This document shows positions 8,397 through 16,907 of a DNA stretch of 64,000 nt, one piece after another (positions within the stretch are counted from its first letter, which is position 1; every line of letters starts with the position of its first letter). Below the pieces are notes generated by a model, which worked only from the letters and a program-made list of their open reading frames with translations, was not told where the DNA came from and ran no database searches. A program made the translations under genes and the position numbers. This DNA comes from Pedobacter kyungheensis (GTDB taxonomy: Bacteria; Bacteroidota; Bacteroidia; Sphingobacteriales; Sphingobacteriaceae): contig NZ_JSYN01000031.1 in NCBI RefSeq assembly GCF_000812965.1, positions 32,974 to 96,973 on the forward strand, read 5' to 3'.

Positions 8397-8807
8397 CTAA
8401 CAGTATTGTTCGAAAGCACCAATCAGGTTCTCAGCAATCATTTGCGCTGGTCTGCCTTCAATCTGGTGACGTTCTATCATGTGTACCAATTTACCATCTT
8501 TAAATAAAGCCATAGCCGGCGATGATGGAGGGAAAGGCATCATGTAATTTCTGGCCTGATCTACAGCTTCTTTTTCCATACCTGCAAAAACAGTAACCAA
8601 TTTATCAGGGTGTTTTTCGTGTGCTGCTGCTGCTCTTGCTGCAGGGCGTGCATTTGCTGCCGCACAACCACAAACCGAGTTTACCACAACTAACACAGTT
8701 CCTTCGCCTTTAATGGCTTGATCTACATCTGCTGCGTTTTTTAATTCCTGAAAACCTGCGTTCGTTAATTCCTTACGCATAGGTTCTACTAAATATTCTG
8801 GATACAT
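8397..8807 (-). CDS. Bacilliredoxin, BrxA/BrxB (YphP/YqiW) family
   Basis: The 136-residue thioredoxin-fold protein starts MYPEYLVEPMRKEL and has the family CxC motif SVCGCAA with Cys at 46 and 48. It also has ARPAARAA, GMEKEAVDQAR, PPSSPA and HMIERHQIEG, all characteristic. Bacilliredoxins remove bacillithiol from mixed disulfides on proteins. I chose ATG at 8807 because it matches the family N-terminus and lies 34 bases after a TATTTTTG -7 box; a longer frame to 8873 would cover that promoter. YpdA at 48-49 kb is a probable functional partner. Confidence 0.93.
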   Translation of the reverse strand: MYPEYLVEPMRKELTNAGFQELKNAADVDQAIKGEGTVLVVVNSVCGCAAANARPAARAAAAHEKHPDKLVTVFAGMEKEAVDQARNYMMPFPPSSPAMALFKDGKLVHMIERHQIEGRPAQMIAENLIGAFEQYC

Positions 8808-8839
8808 TATAATGAGTTTATTATTTACAATTTGAACGC

Positions 8840-8876
8840 TACAAAAATAAGAAAATCGGATGGCATGTACCATCCG
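8840..8876 (-). terminator. Terminator after the CCC-motif membrane protein gene
   Basis: On the minus strand a 7-bp stem CGGATGG/CCATCCG (8876-8857) with a 6-base loop is followed by the T-rich run ATTTTCTTATTTTT. It begins 21 bases after the stop at 8898. Confidence 0.75.
8842..8849 (-). promoter_or_regulatory. -7 promoter box of the bacilliredoxin gene
   Basis: On the minus strand this reads TATTTTTG, a perfect TAnnTTTG Bacteroidota -7 element, about 35 bases before the ATG. No clear -33 TTG was seen. The terminator of the upstream gene overlaps the expected -33 region. Confidence 0.55.
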
Positions 8877-8897
8877 GTTTATATTTTTAAGGTAAAA

Positions 8898-9398
8898 TTA
8901 ATTACCTAAGCCTTTCTCTCTTAGCAGTTCTTTCATCAATTCAGGGTCTCTCAAAGCAGCCCAACCAAATACAGCTATCATTAAAATAATACAAATGATA
9001 TAAAGTAAACTCAATATAGAGCCGATTATGGCACAAACCTTTCCGGCCTTGGTATTTTTATAAGATGAAATGGCGTATAAATTCGGGTTAAGCCTGTATT
9101 TCTTAATGTCGCCTGCAGCTAAAACCCATGCAACTATCCCAAAAATTAAGCCGAGACCATAACAGCAACACCCCGGAATAGATAAAATACCCAATACCAG
9201 GGCAGCTGTTGAGTTGGGTAAATTTTGTTGTCCCATTCCTCCAAATTGTCCGAATGGAGGTGGCTGCTGAAAAGGTGGCGGTTGTTGAAATGGAGGTGGT
9301 GTTACCGGCCCTTCGTTGATAGGCTGCACAGTTGATTCCTCGTTCTTAGAAAGATCAATAGGTTTATTTTCTTGCGGGTTTTCCTGTTCTTCTGACAT
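8898..9398 (-). CDS. CCC-motif membrane protein
   Basis: A proline-rich cytosolic N-terminus (residues ~1-60, with PPPFQQPPPF-type repeats) precedes two hydrophobic segments. The first holds LSIPGCCCYGLGLIFGIVA, the CCC motif that gives this uncharacterised family its name. It is the last gene of the six-gene minus-strand run and follows DUF2752 by 10 bp, a pairing common in Bacteroidota. No catalytic residues are evident; a role in membrane organisation is only a guess. Confidence 0.85.
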   Translation of the reverse strand: MSEEQENPQENKPIDLSKNEESTVQPINEGPVTPPPFQQPPPFQQPPPFGQFGGMGQQNLPNSTAALVLGILSIPGCCCYGLGLIFGIVAWVLAAGDIKKYRLNPNLYAISSYKNTKAGKVCAIIGSILSLLYIICIILMIAVFGWAALRDPELMKELLREKGLGN

Positions 9399-9408
9399 GA
9401 GTAGGTGT

Positions 9409-9732
9409 TTAACTTAGTAGTTGGTGATTGTATATTTTGTAAATGTAATTGATTAGGACAATTACTGCAATACCTGCAAAAACGATTTTAATTAGCTGGG
9501 CGCCAAATTTAAAGTCGAATTTAAGGTGGAGAATTGTAAAAAGTACAATAAAAATTAAAGGAAGGGTTGCCGGATAAAAGCGAAAAGAATCGATTAAATT
9601 ACCCTTTAGCAAAGCCAATACCGATCGTTGTAAACCACAGCCGGGGCAATCGATTCCGAATTGGGATTTAAACGGACAACTTAGCAAATGCCCACCCAAC
9701 CAATCTAAAAAGCTTTTATGCGGGTGAGCCAT
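9409..9732 (-). CDS. DUF2752 membrane protein
   Basis: The 107-residue protein has the family signature CPFKSQFGIDCPGCGLQRS, four cysteines that could bind metal, then two membrane helices (FYPATLPLIFIVLFTIL and IVFAGIAVIVLINYIY). I start at ATG 9732; two upstream TTG codons are alternatives. Its start overlaps the end of the YkvA-like gene by 17 bases, implying translational coupling. Function unknown; it is usually linked to the CCC-motif protein. Confidence 0.88.
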   Translation of the reverse strand: MAHPHKSFLDWLGGHLLSCPFKSQFGIDCPGCGLQRSVLALLKGNLIDSFRFYPATLPLIFIVLFTILHLKFDFKFGAQLIKIVFAGIAVIVLINYIYKIYNHQLLS

Positions 9733-10144
9733 CAATATCAATTATTTTTCCCTGTGCATCTTTCCAGGCTTTATATTTTTCCAGATCTTTAAGCACCTGC
9801 CTGTACACCAGGTTTAAGATATAAATATCATCAATAAAACCTAATGCCGGCACAAAATCAGGAATCACATCTATGGGCGACAGGAAATAAACGAGTCCAC
9901 CCAAAATGGCAACGATTGATCGTTTGGGGATTTCGGTATAGCTGCCGTTTACATAATCTTTAGATACGGCAAACAATAATACCAGTTTTGCCCAAACGCC
10001 TTCCAGATCACCTTTATTGGTTACAGCCTTGCCCAGTGCATCCTTTATGGTTTTACTGGCCCTGGTTTTATCGTTCAAAATCACTGTAGCTTTGCTTTGC
10101 GATTTTTTAAAGAAATCCAATATTTTTTGCCTGTTCAATTTCAT
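9716..10144 (-). CDS. YkvA-family (DUF1232) membrane protein
   Basis: The family core is IPKRSIVAILGGLVYFLSP followed by IDVIPDFVPALGFIDDIYIL, the conserved short membrane segment and D-x-IPD-x-P-x-G-DD motif of DUF1232. About 75 preceding residues are basic and helical. The ATG at 10144 is preferred over a TTG two codons upstream. It lies 17 bp after the YARHG lipoprotein gene and overlaps the DUF2752 gene. Role unknown. Confidence 0.88.
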   Translation of the reverse strand: MKLNRQKILDFFKKSQSKATVILNDKTRASKTIKDALGKAVTNKGDLEGVWAKLVLLFAVSKDYVNGSYTEIPKRSIVAILGGLVYFLSPIDVIPDFVPALGFIDDIYILNLVYRQVLKDLEKYKAWKDAQGKIIDIDGSPA

Positions 10145-10161
10145 GCTCAATCTATTACAAA

Positions 10162-11049
10162 TTAACGGCCAAAAGCATCGTAATTGTCTTCGGCATATTT
10201 GGTAAAGCGATCTAATAACTTGATATTTTTATTTTCTATTGCCGTTAAATCGTTATCAACATTGTTTTTAACCGGTACGTACCACTCAACAGGATCGAAA
10301 AAATTACGGAAAGTCTGCTTTTTAAAAGCATAACCGTGACGCGCGAAAATGGTGTTTTTGATAATCTGCAAATCGAGTTTTCGCAAATTCTTTAAATCAG
10401 CCTCATTTAATAAAACTGTAGAAGCATTTAACTTAAAAATCTGATCAGACGCACTTCTGTAAAAAGCATTGGCACCTAACGAATCGATGGTTCCATCTTC
10501 GAGGGTATCTAAATGTTCAACCATTTTATGATCGCTCCAGTCTACATAACTGGCCTCTGTGGGCAACATCAAACTGGCGTTATAAACAAAGGCTTTTTTC
10601 AATAATTTAAACTGTTTCTCCGGCCATTTCAGTGCTGTTTTATAGGCATTCCATTTACCAATTAAAGTATCGCCAACCAGTGTAATTTCAAATTTCCCGT
10701 CGTATTTTTCACTTCCGGGTTCATCTAAAACAAACGTAATTTTACCTCCATCATCAGATAGTTTACCCAATAATGGCCGGCTGTTACCCGAAACCACGCT
10801 TTGTGCAATAACAGTATCTTTTGTAATCTTTTTAATGTTGATATTCAGTTTTTTCACCGCATCTGTCATATCGCCATCGTATTCCAATTCATCCTGCGTG
10901 TAAAAATCGCCCACCCAAAAGCCATACAGCTCTTTGTGGATTTCCTGCTGTGCTATACCGCCAGCTTGTTTTTGTGCATTTGTTTTTTTGTTTTCCCTGC
11001 AAGAAAGCATCAAAAATGGGAGCAGCGCTAATAAGAAGATTCTTTTCAT
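10162..11049 (-). CDS. YARHG-domain lipoprotein
   Basis: A lipoprotein signal peptide ends in LMLSCRENKK, so the mature protein is lipid-anchored at Cys ~17. Residues ~210-290 form a YARHG domain: LQIIKNTIFARHGYAFK (FARHG in place of YARHG), then FNFFDP-like FRNFFDPVEWY, VPVKNNVD and LTAIENKNIKLL. The middle part is a beta-rich region with no family I recognise. The start is ATG 11049; a TTG directly upstream would add one residue. It follows the DUF2306 gene by 3 bp in the same operon. Confidence 0.85.
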   Translation of the reverse strand: MKRIFLLALLPFLMLSCRENKKTNAQKQAGGIAQQEIHKELYGFWVGDFYTQDELEYDGDMTDAVKKLNINIKKITKDTVIAQSVVSGNSRPLLGKLSDDGGKITFVLDEPGSEKYDGKFEITLVGDTLIGKWNAYKTALKWPEKQFKLLKKAFVYNASLMLPTEASYVDWSDHKMVEHLDTLEDGTIDSLGANAFYRSASDQIFKLNASTVLLNEADLKNLRKLDLQIIKNTIFARHGYAFKKQTFRNFFDPVEWYVPVKNNVDNDLTAIENKNIKLLDRFTKYAEDNYDAFGR

Positions 11050-11052
11050 CAA

Positions 11053-11679
11053 TTAAATTATTTTCCGTTTAATAAGCCATTCGGCGAGTAATAAATTGGG
11101 GATCCAGCCCAGCCAGGCAATAATCTGGTAAACATCCATTGGGGCAGGATGAAATAAATATACTAAAATAACTTTCCAAAGCCTTAATGTTATGGCCGAA
11201 GTTACCAGGGCAAAACTACGGTACATCATTTTTTTATGTGCTTTTATTTTCCGGTTGAGAATGAGTTGCACTGCCTTGAATGTAAACCAAAACCACAAAA
11301 CACCTAAAATAACAAACGAAGTTTTAGCCATTAAGCCACCATTGGCAAAACAGCCGATAAAAATACCCGAAGGTGCTGCCAAAATTAAAACCACACCCGC
11401 ATACAGGTAACCCAGTAAACGATGGATTTTAGGATATTTTGCAAGTATTTTAGGGTTAAACTGTGTAAAGCCAGCCAGTAAAACAAATATGGCACTATAC
11501 ACGTGGATGTAGAAAACAGGCAGGTATGCGCTAATTCCGGTTACTTCGGTTTGTTTGATCTGAAGAAAAGAAGCCTCGCTACTAAAAGGGATATAGCGTA
11601 AAGTGATCTGCACCATCAGCATAAAAAAGTAGGCAAAAAACAATAGCCAGGCCACCTGTTTATAGCTGATCCTTTTCAT
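11053..11679 (-). CDS. DUF2306 multi-helix membrane protein
   Basis: The 208-residue protein has about six hydrophobic helices. The conserved pattern of this family is visible: ARG-free GFTQFNPKILAKYPKIHRLLGY after helix two, where the H-R-x-x-G-Y motif is diagnostic, then MMYRSFALVTSAITLRLW. It begins immediately after the preceding stop (TAA directly followed by ATG), so the two genes are cotranscribed and probably coupled. Function unknown. Confidence 0.83.
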   Translation of the reverse strand: MKRISYKQVAWLLFFAYFFMLMVQITLRYIPFSSEASFLQIKQTEVTGISAYLPVFYIHVYSAIFVLLAGFTQFNPKILAKYPKIHRLLGYLYAGVVLILAAPSGIFIGCFANGGLMAKTSFVILGVLWFWFTFKAVQLILNRKIKAHKKMMYRSFALVTSAITLRLWKVILVYLFHPAPMDVYQIIAWLGWIPNLLLAEWLIKRKII

Positions 11680-12087
11680 TTATTTTTTGTTAAAGAGCGC
11701 CAGTAACTTTTTATCGAAAGGTATGGGTATCAATTTGCCATTTAAGACATCATTTTCGTATAACTGCTTTTTTTTAGGATCGAACACGAAATAGTTGGTA
11801 ACCATCAGCCTATCCGGATAATTTTGGTGCAGGCTAAAATTATAGGTTTTGGAATAGCTGCCTGACAGATCCGTTCGAGGATTAGGACTGCTCTCGAGCA
11901 TAAAACCGTACGAAATGCCGCCATTTTTTTTCACCCTTTCGCCCAAACCTTTGGTTAACTGCTGACATCTTGGCGATGTTTCTACAATTTTATACGCAAT
12001 CTGCGCTTTGTAACTCTCTTTTACCTGGCCTTTTGATTGAACTACGGAAAATACCAGCGTTAAAATAAGAAATAGGATGTTTTTCAT
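11680..12087 (-). CDS. Small secreted protein of unknown family
   Basis: The 135-residue product has a typical signal peptide (MKNILFLILTLVFSVVQSKG) and a mature part of ~115 residues with many beta-strand-like stretches and a single Cys. I do not recognise a family. It heads the minus-strand run that continues through DUF2306, YARHG, YkvA, DUF2752 and the CCC-motif protein, and its stop abuts the next start. A periplasmic or surface role is inferred from the signal peptide only. Confidence 0.7.
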   Translation of the reverse strand: MKNILFLILTLVFSVVQSKGQVKESYKAQIAYKIVETSPRCQQLTKGLGERVKKNGGISYGFMLESSPNPRTDLSGSYSKTYNFSLHQNYPDRLMVTNYFVFDPKKKQLYENDVLNGKLIPIPFDKKLLALFNKK

Positions 12088-12116
12088 TGTTGAGTTGCGT
12101 TATTAATTATAAAACT

Positions 12117-12172
12117 GTCACACTGAGTTTGTCGAAATGCCATCGTATGGTCTTCGACAAGCTCAGACTGAC
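12117..12172. repeat. GTCA-ended paired palindrome
   Basis: The 56-bp element starts GTCACACTGAGTTTGTCGAA and its inverted end reads GTCAGTCTGAGCTTGTCGAA. The two arms are imperfect inverted copies around a short centre. The same arm type recurs at 49091-49145. It fills the gap upstream of the small secreted protein gene. Confidence 0.85.
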
Positions 12173-12196
12173 ACATTTAAATGAAATTCACCAAAA

Positions 12197-13714
12197 TTAA
12201 GCTGATTTCATCATCTCCAGAATATCTTCCACATACTTCCGCTCGTTAGCTAAACGTGGTACTTTATGCTGACCGCCCAGTTTATCTTTAGCTTTTAACC
12301 AGTTGTAAAAGGTATGTGCAGGTGCATTGTGTACTTTTGGTCTACATAATGCCATATCTTTAAAGCGCTTGGCATCATAATCAGAATTTACCTCGCGCAG
12401 GGTTTGATCCATAATGTCTACAAACTTTTCAAAATCATCGGGCTGTTTATCAAACTCAATAATCCATTCGTGGCCTCCTGCTTTTTCCCCTTTAAAATAA
12501 ATCGGACCGGCAGTATAGTCTTTAATTTCGGCACCCGTTTCCTGGCAGGCTTTGGTTAAGGCCTGTTCGGCATTATCGATAATAACCTCTTCGCCAAACG
12601 CATTGATAAAGTGTTTGGTACGCCCGGTAATTTTAATGCGATAAGGGGCCAGTGAGGTAAACTGAATCGTATCGCCAATCATATAGCGCCACAAACCACC
12701 ATTGGTAGAAATTACAATTGCATAGTTTTTATGCAGCTCCACTTCGCCCAGAACCAGCGCTTTCGGATTTTCTTCTCCAATGTGTTCCATCGGAATAAAT
12801 TCATAGAAAATGCCATAATCAAGCATCAATAACATTTCATCCGAATCGTCCTGATCCTGGATCCCAAAAAAGCCTTCAGAGGCATTGTAGGTTTCCAGAT
12901 AATACATATCTGCCGATGGGATGAGCTGTTTAAACTGCTCACGATAAGGCGCAAAGTTTACAGCACCATGAATATACACTTCGAGGTTTGGCCAAACTTC
13001 GAGCAAATTGCTTTTGCCTGTAAGTTCGAGCACTTTTTTAGCCAGTACGATCGTCCAGGTAGGTACGCCCGAAATACTGGTTACATTTTCGTTGATAGTC
13101 GCCTCGGCCATCCTATCCATTTTAATTTCGTAGTTGTCCATCAAAGCGATAGACATATCGGGCGTACGGTAAAACTCGGCCCAGATGGGCAGGTTTTTAA
13201 TCAATACAGCCGATAAATCGCCATAAAAACAATCTTCGTTTAATTGGTTTACCTGATGGCTGCCACCTAAAACCAGGCTTTTACCGGTAAACATCTGGTT
13301 ATCGGGCCGGTTGTTGCAGTAAATAGAAAGCATGTCTTTACCACCCTTAAAATGGCATTCTTCAAGGCTTTCTTCAGAAACCGGTATAAATTTACTCCTA
13401 TCGCTAGTGGTACCTGATGATTTTGCAAACCACCTGATATCTGATGGCCAAAGGATATTCTGCTCGCCATTGAGCATGCGCTCAATATAGGGCTTTAAAG
13501 TATCGTAATTCTGGATGGGAACGCGTTCCTGATATTGCTGTACCGTTAAAATGGTTTTATAATCGTACAATTTACCCCATTCGGTATTTTCGGCACTATC
13601 AATCAGCGTATGGAACCATTCTTCCTGAACATCATGCGGATATTTCATAAAAAGCTCAATCTGGTGGATCCGCTTTTTCATTAACCAGGTAAAAATCGAA
13701 TTTACAATTGCCAT
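12197..13714 (-). CDS. GH3-type acyl-adenylating enzyme
   Basis: The 505-residue protein is a full-length GH3-family member (ANL superfamily): FAKSSGTTSDRSKFIPVSEE near residues 92-111 is the phosphate-binding loop, YNASEGFFG near 278 is motif II, and YVIGD-like YMIGDTIQF plus RTKHFINAFGEEV form the hinge. Plant GH3 enzymes conjugate amino acids to hormones; bacterial substrates are mostly unknown. It is downstream of recJ and lptB, a common order in this phylum, but 160 bp separate it from lptB. Confidence 0.92.
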   Translation of the reverse strand: MAIVNSIFTWLMKKRIHQIELFMKYPHDVQEEWFHTLIDSAENTEWGKLYDYKTILTVQQYQERVPIQNYDTLKPYIERMLNGEQNILWPSDIRWFAKSSGTTSDRSKFIPVSEESLEECHFKGGKDMLSIYCNNRPDNQMFTGKSLVLGGSHQVNQLNEDCFYGDLSAVLIKNLPIWAEFYRTPDMSIALMDNYEIKMDRMAEATINENVTSISGVPTWTIVLAKKVLELTGKSNLLEVWPNLEVYIHGAVNFAPYREQFKQLIPSADMYYLETYNASEGFFGIQDQDDSDEMLLMLDYGIFYEFIPMEHIGEENPKALVLGEVELHKNYAIVISTNGGLWRYMIGDTIQFTSLAPYRIKITGRTKHFINAFGEEVIIDNAEQALTKACQETGAEIKDYTAGPIYFKGEKAGGHEWIIEFDKQPDDFEKFVDIMDQTLREVNSDYDAKRFKDMALCRPKVHNAPAHTFYNWLKAKDKLGGQHKVPRLANERKYVEDILEMMKSA

Positions 13715-13873
13715 CTTAATGGTTAAAATTAATGAATATCATTTGATCAAAAGTTGCTATTCTTTTATCTACAGCACCTGGGTTTACAGTAATTTGTTTA
13801 AGCATAAAGTTTAGGCAACACCCAAAATTAAAATTTGTTTGTGGTAGACAATAATTTATCCCTAACCTGAAAA

Positions 13874-14614
13874 TTAAACATCGAATTTCTTACGTTTTAA
13901 CACGAAGTTCGATCCCAAATATACTTTTCTTACCATCTCGTTTTCGGCCAGTACCTCTGGTACCCCTTGCTCTAAGATTTTCCCTTCAAAGAGCAAATAA
14001 GCCCTATCGGTAATCGAAAGGGTTTCCTGTACGTTGTGGTCGGTGATTAAAATACCGATATTTTTGGTTTTCAGTTTAGCCACAATACTCTGTATTTCTT
14101 CTACCGCAATGGGGTCTACCCCGGCAAATGGCTCATCCAGTAAAATAAAGTTCGGGTTTGCAGCCAAAGCACGGGCGATTTCTGTACGGCGACGCTCCCC
14201 ACCCGACAATAAATCGCCACGGTTTTTGCGCACCTTATGCAAGCTAAACTCATTAATCAATTCTTCGAGTTTATCTTTTTGTTCTTCCTTACTCATGTTG
14301 CTCATCTCCAGAATGGCAAGAATATTATCCTCAACAGTAAGTTTCCTAAAAACTGATGCTTCCTGGGCAAGATAACCGATTCCCTTTTGTGCCCTGCGGT
14401 ACATAGCATCTTCGGTAATATCTTCCTCCTCTAAAAAAATACGCCCTTCGTTGGGTTTAATCAATCCCACAATCATATAAAACGAAGTAGTTTTACCCGC
14501 CCCGTTCGGTCCCAGCAAACCCACAATTTCGCCCTGGTTTACGTTAAACGAAACGTTGTTTACAACAGTACGCTGTTTATATTTTTTAACCAGATTTTCG
14601 GCTCTTAGTATCAT
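13874..14614 (-). CDS. lptB: LPS export ABC transporter ATPase LptB
   Basis: It powers lipopolysaccharide extraction by LptFGC at the inner membrane. Walker A GPNGAGKTT is at residues 35-43, the signature LSGGE at 136-140, Walker B ILLDE at 157-161 and the switch His in ITDHN near 193. The length of 246 and the YLAQEASVFRKLTVEDN Q-loop region are typical of LptB. It follows recJ, with a 51-bp double palindrome in the 76-bp gap. Confidence 0.95.
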   Translation of the reverse strand: MILRAENLVKKYKQRTVVNNVSFNVNQGEIVGLLGPNGAGKTTSFYMIVGLIKPNEGRIFLEEEDITEDAMYRRAQKGIGYLAQEASVFRKLTVEDNILAILEMSNMSKEEQKDKLEELINEFSLHKVRKNRGDLLSGGERRRTEIARALAANPNFILLDEPFAGVDPIAVEEIQSIVAKLKTKNIGILITDHNVQETLSITDRAYLLFEGKILEQGVPEVLAENEMVRKVYLGSNFVLKRKKFDV

Positions 14615-14627
14615 ATATCTCTACACT

Positions 14628-14678
14628 AAACCTCGCAGGTTTTTAAAACGGCTATGCCAAATTAAACCTGCGAGGTTT
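14628..14678. repeat. 51-bp double palindrome, copy 1
   Basis: Two 15-bp arms, AAACCT-CGC-AGGTTT (14628-14642) and AAACCT-GCG-AGGTTT (14664-14678), are perfect inverse copies 21 bases apart. Each arm is also a 6-bp hairpin with a 3-base loop, and the loops are complementary. A second copy with changed loop triplets is at 26266-26316. It lies between recJ and lptB. Confidence 0.9.
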
Positions 14679-14690
14679 ATTAAAGTTTAA

Positions 14691-16391
14691 TTAATTAACT
14701 TTTATTCCTTTAATATTCAGTTGCAAACGCTTCTTATCCCGCCACACATTTTCTTCAATGGTATAACAAATAGAAAAAGGTACTCTTGGCAGCAATTGGT
14801 TTTGAAATTCTCCCAAACCAAATGCGATGCCCTCAAAAATAGGCGAATTTTGTTGTTTTACATTAATTTTTAAGTGATTTGCACCAACAGCCATGGCGTG
14901 TTGTGCCAGATATACCCCATGGGTAACAAAAACCGGCGCCATGTTTTCTGGCCCAAATGGCCCCATCTGCGCCAAAACCCGGTAGAACTTACCATCAATC
15001 TGCGCCAGTTCTATCTCGGCATCGATTTTAATCATCGGGGTTAACAACTCTTCGGTAATGCTTGCCGCTACAATTTCTTCAAACTTATCTGCAAAGGCAT
15101 TTACATTATGCTCCTGCATGGTTAAGCCTGCTGCAAATTTATGTCCTCCGTACTGATCCAATAAATCCGCACAACCACTCAGGGCCTCGTATAAATCGAA
15201 CCCCACTACCGAACGGCACGAACCTGCCACATGACCATTTGATTTGGTGAGCACGATAGTTGGGCGGTAATATTTCTCCGTTAAGCGCGAAGCCACAATT
15301 CCAATCACCCCTTTATGCCAGTTCTCGTTAAATACCACAGTGGTTTTTCTGTTAATCAGTATTTCACTATCTCCGATTAAAGCCAATGCTTCGCGGGTAA
15401 TATCCTGATCGTAAGTTTTACGTTCGGTGTTTTTCAGGTTAATCAGCTCGCTCTGTTCCAAAGCATTGCCATCAACCTGGCAAAGCAACATGGCTACCGC
15501 ATGCTTGGCATGGTCTATTCTACCTGCAGCATTTATCCGCGGACCGAGTGTAAAAACCACATCTGTAATGGTGTAATTTTCGGTCTTGCCCGAAACTTCC
15601 ATCAATGCGCGCAAACCTTCGCAAGGGTTGGTATTTAATTTTTTCAAACCATAATGTGCCAAAATACGGTTCTCCCCAACAATGGGTACAATATCGGCAG
15701 CAATACTGATCATCACCAGATCCAAATACTGCAAATAACTTTCTTTAGGCAGCTGGTGTTTTTGAGCATACGCCTGCGCCAGTTTAAAACCTATACCGCA
15801 GCCTGCCAGTTCTTTAAACGGATAAGGACAATCTGCCCTTTTCGGATCTAAAACAGCAATTGCCTTAGGAAGCTCATCTCCCGGTAAGTGGTGATCGCAA
15901 ATGATAAAATCGATGCCTAAAGTATTGGCATAATCAATTTTGTCGATAGATTTTATCCCGCAATCGAGCGCAATAATTAACGAGAAGCCATTTTCACTGG
16001 CATAATCTATACCAGCTGTGGAAATGCCGTAACCTTCTAAATAACGGTCGGGGATATAATATTCAATGTTTGAGGTTAACTGAGAAAAGAAACTGAAAGC
16101 CAGGGCTACTGAAGTTGTACCATCTACATCATAATCGCCATATATCAGGATTTTTTCATGATTTGCCAAAGCAGTTTCGATCCTGGCTATTGCAGCATCC
16201 ATATCTTTCATTAAGAAAGGATTATGCAGGTGATCCAAATCCGGCCTGAAGAAATCTTTGGCCTGATCGAAGTCGCAAATATTTCTTTGTACCAATATTT
16301 GCGCCAGAGAGCGATCTATATTCAGTTGTTCTGCAATCGTAGTTATCGTAGCATCATCACAATTTGATGCAAGCACCCATCTTTTTTCCAT
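14691..16391 (-). CDS. recJ: Single-strand-specific exonuclease RecJ
   Basis: It is a 5'-3' single-strand DNA exonuclease for recombination and mismatch repair. Metal-binding motifs are in order: YGDYDVDGTTS (86-92), LDCGIKS (~142), DHH at 166-168, then GPRINAAGRIDHA in the linker to the DHHA1 domain, where GGHKFAAG is present. The C-terminal OB-fold is retained (566 residues). It precedes lptB by 76 bp. Confidence 0.96.
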   Translation of the reverse strand: MEKRWVLASNCDDATITTIAEQLNIDRSLAQILVQRNICDFDQAKDFFRPDLDHLHNPFLMKDMDAAIARIETALANHEKILIYGDYDVDGTTSVALAFSFFSQLTSNIEYYIPDRYLEGYGISTAGIDYASENGFSLIIALDCGIKSIDKIDYANTLGIDFIICDHHLPGDELPKAIAVLDPKRADCPYPFKELAGCGIGFKLAQAYAQKHQLPKESYLQYLDLVMISIAADIVPIVGENRILAHYGLKKLNTNPCEGLRALMEVSGKTENYTITDVVFTLGPRINAAGRIDHAKHAVAMLLCQVDGNALEQSELINLKNTERKTYDQDITREALALIGDSEILINRKTTVVFNENWHKGVIGIVASRLTEKYYRPTIVLTKSNGHVAGSCRSVVGFDLYEALSGCADLLDQYGGHKFAAGLTMQEHNVNAFADKFEEIVAASITEELLTPMIKIDAEIELAQIDGKFYRVLAQMGPFGPENMAPVFVTHGVYLAQHAMAVGANHLKINVKQQNSPIFEGIAFGLGEFQNQLLPRVPFSICYTIEENVWRDKKRLQLNIKGIKVN

Positions 16392-16518
16392 TTATTCTGT
16401 TTCCGAACAGTAAATATACATTTTAATTGGATATGACGGCACGAATCCTTAGATAACGAAAGTTCTGGTGTCACAAATCTAATCTAAGGCCTTTTTGATA
16501 GCATTTCAACAAACATTA

Positions 16519-16899
16519 TTTCCCGCTGATGAAGCAGAAAAGGATACAGATTTTAAATAACATCAATTATATCTGCGTATTAATCCCTTAAATCTGCGGG
16601 AGAAAATAGCACGCCCGTTCCCCGCTGATGACGCAGAAAGCGCAGATTTTAAATAATAGCAACTATATCTGCGCCATTTCCTTAAATCTGCGGAAGAAAA
16701 TAGCACACCTATTTCCCGCTGATCACGCAGAAAGCGCAGATCTTAAACAACAAAATCATCAATTATATCTGCGTATTAATCCTTTAAATCTGCGGGAGAA
16801 AATTAGCAAATCTGTTTCCCGCTGATCACGCAGAAAGCGCAGATTTTAAATAATAGCAACTATATCTGCGCCATTTCCTTAAATCTGCGGGAGAAAATA
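16519..16899. repeat. Four tandem hairpin units in A-B-A-B order
   Basis: Units at 16519-16608, 16618-16702, 16712-16804 and 16815-16899 each open with CCCGCTGAT and close with AAATCTGCGGGAGAAAAT or a near copy. Units 1 and 3 share a centre with ATTATATCTGCGTATTAAT; units 2 and 4 share CTATATCTGCGCCATTTCC. Within each unit CGCAGAT and ATCTGCG words are inverted, giving hairpins. This fills the 516-bp recJ-sulfatase gap; no gene is seen in it. Confidence 0.92.
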
Positions 16900-16907
16900 A
16901 AACGACC

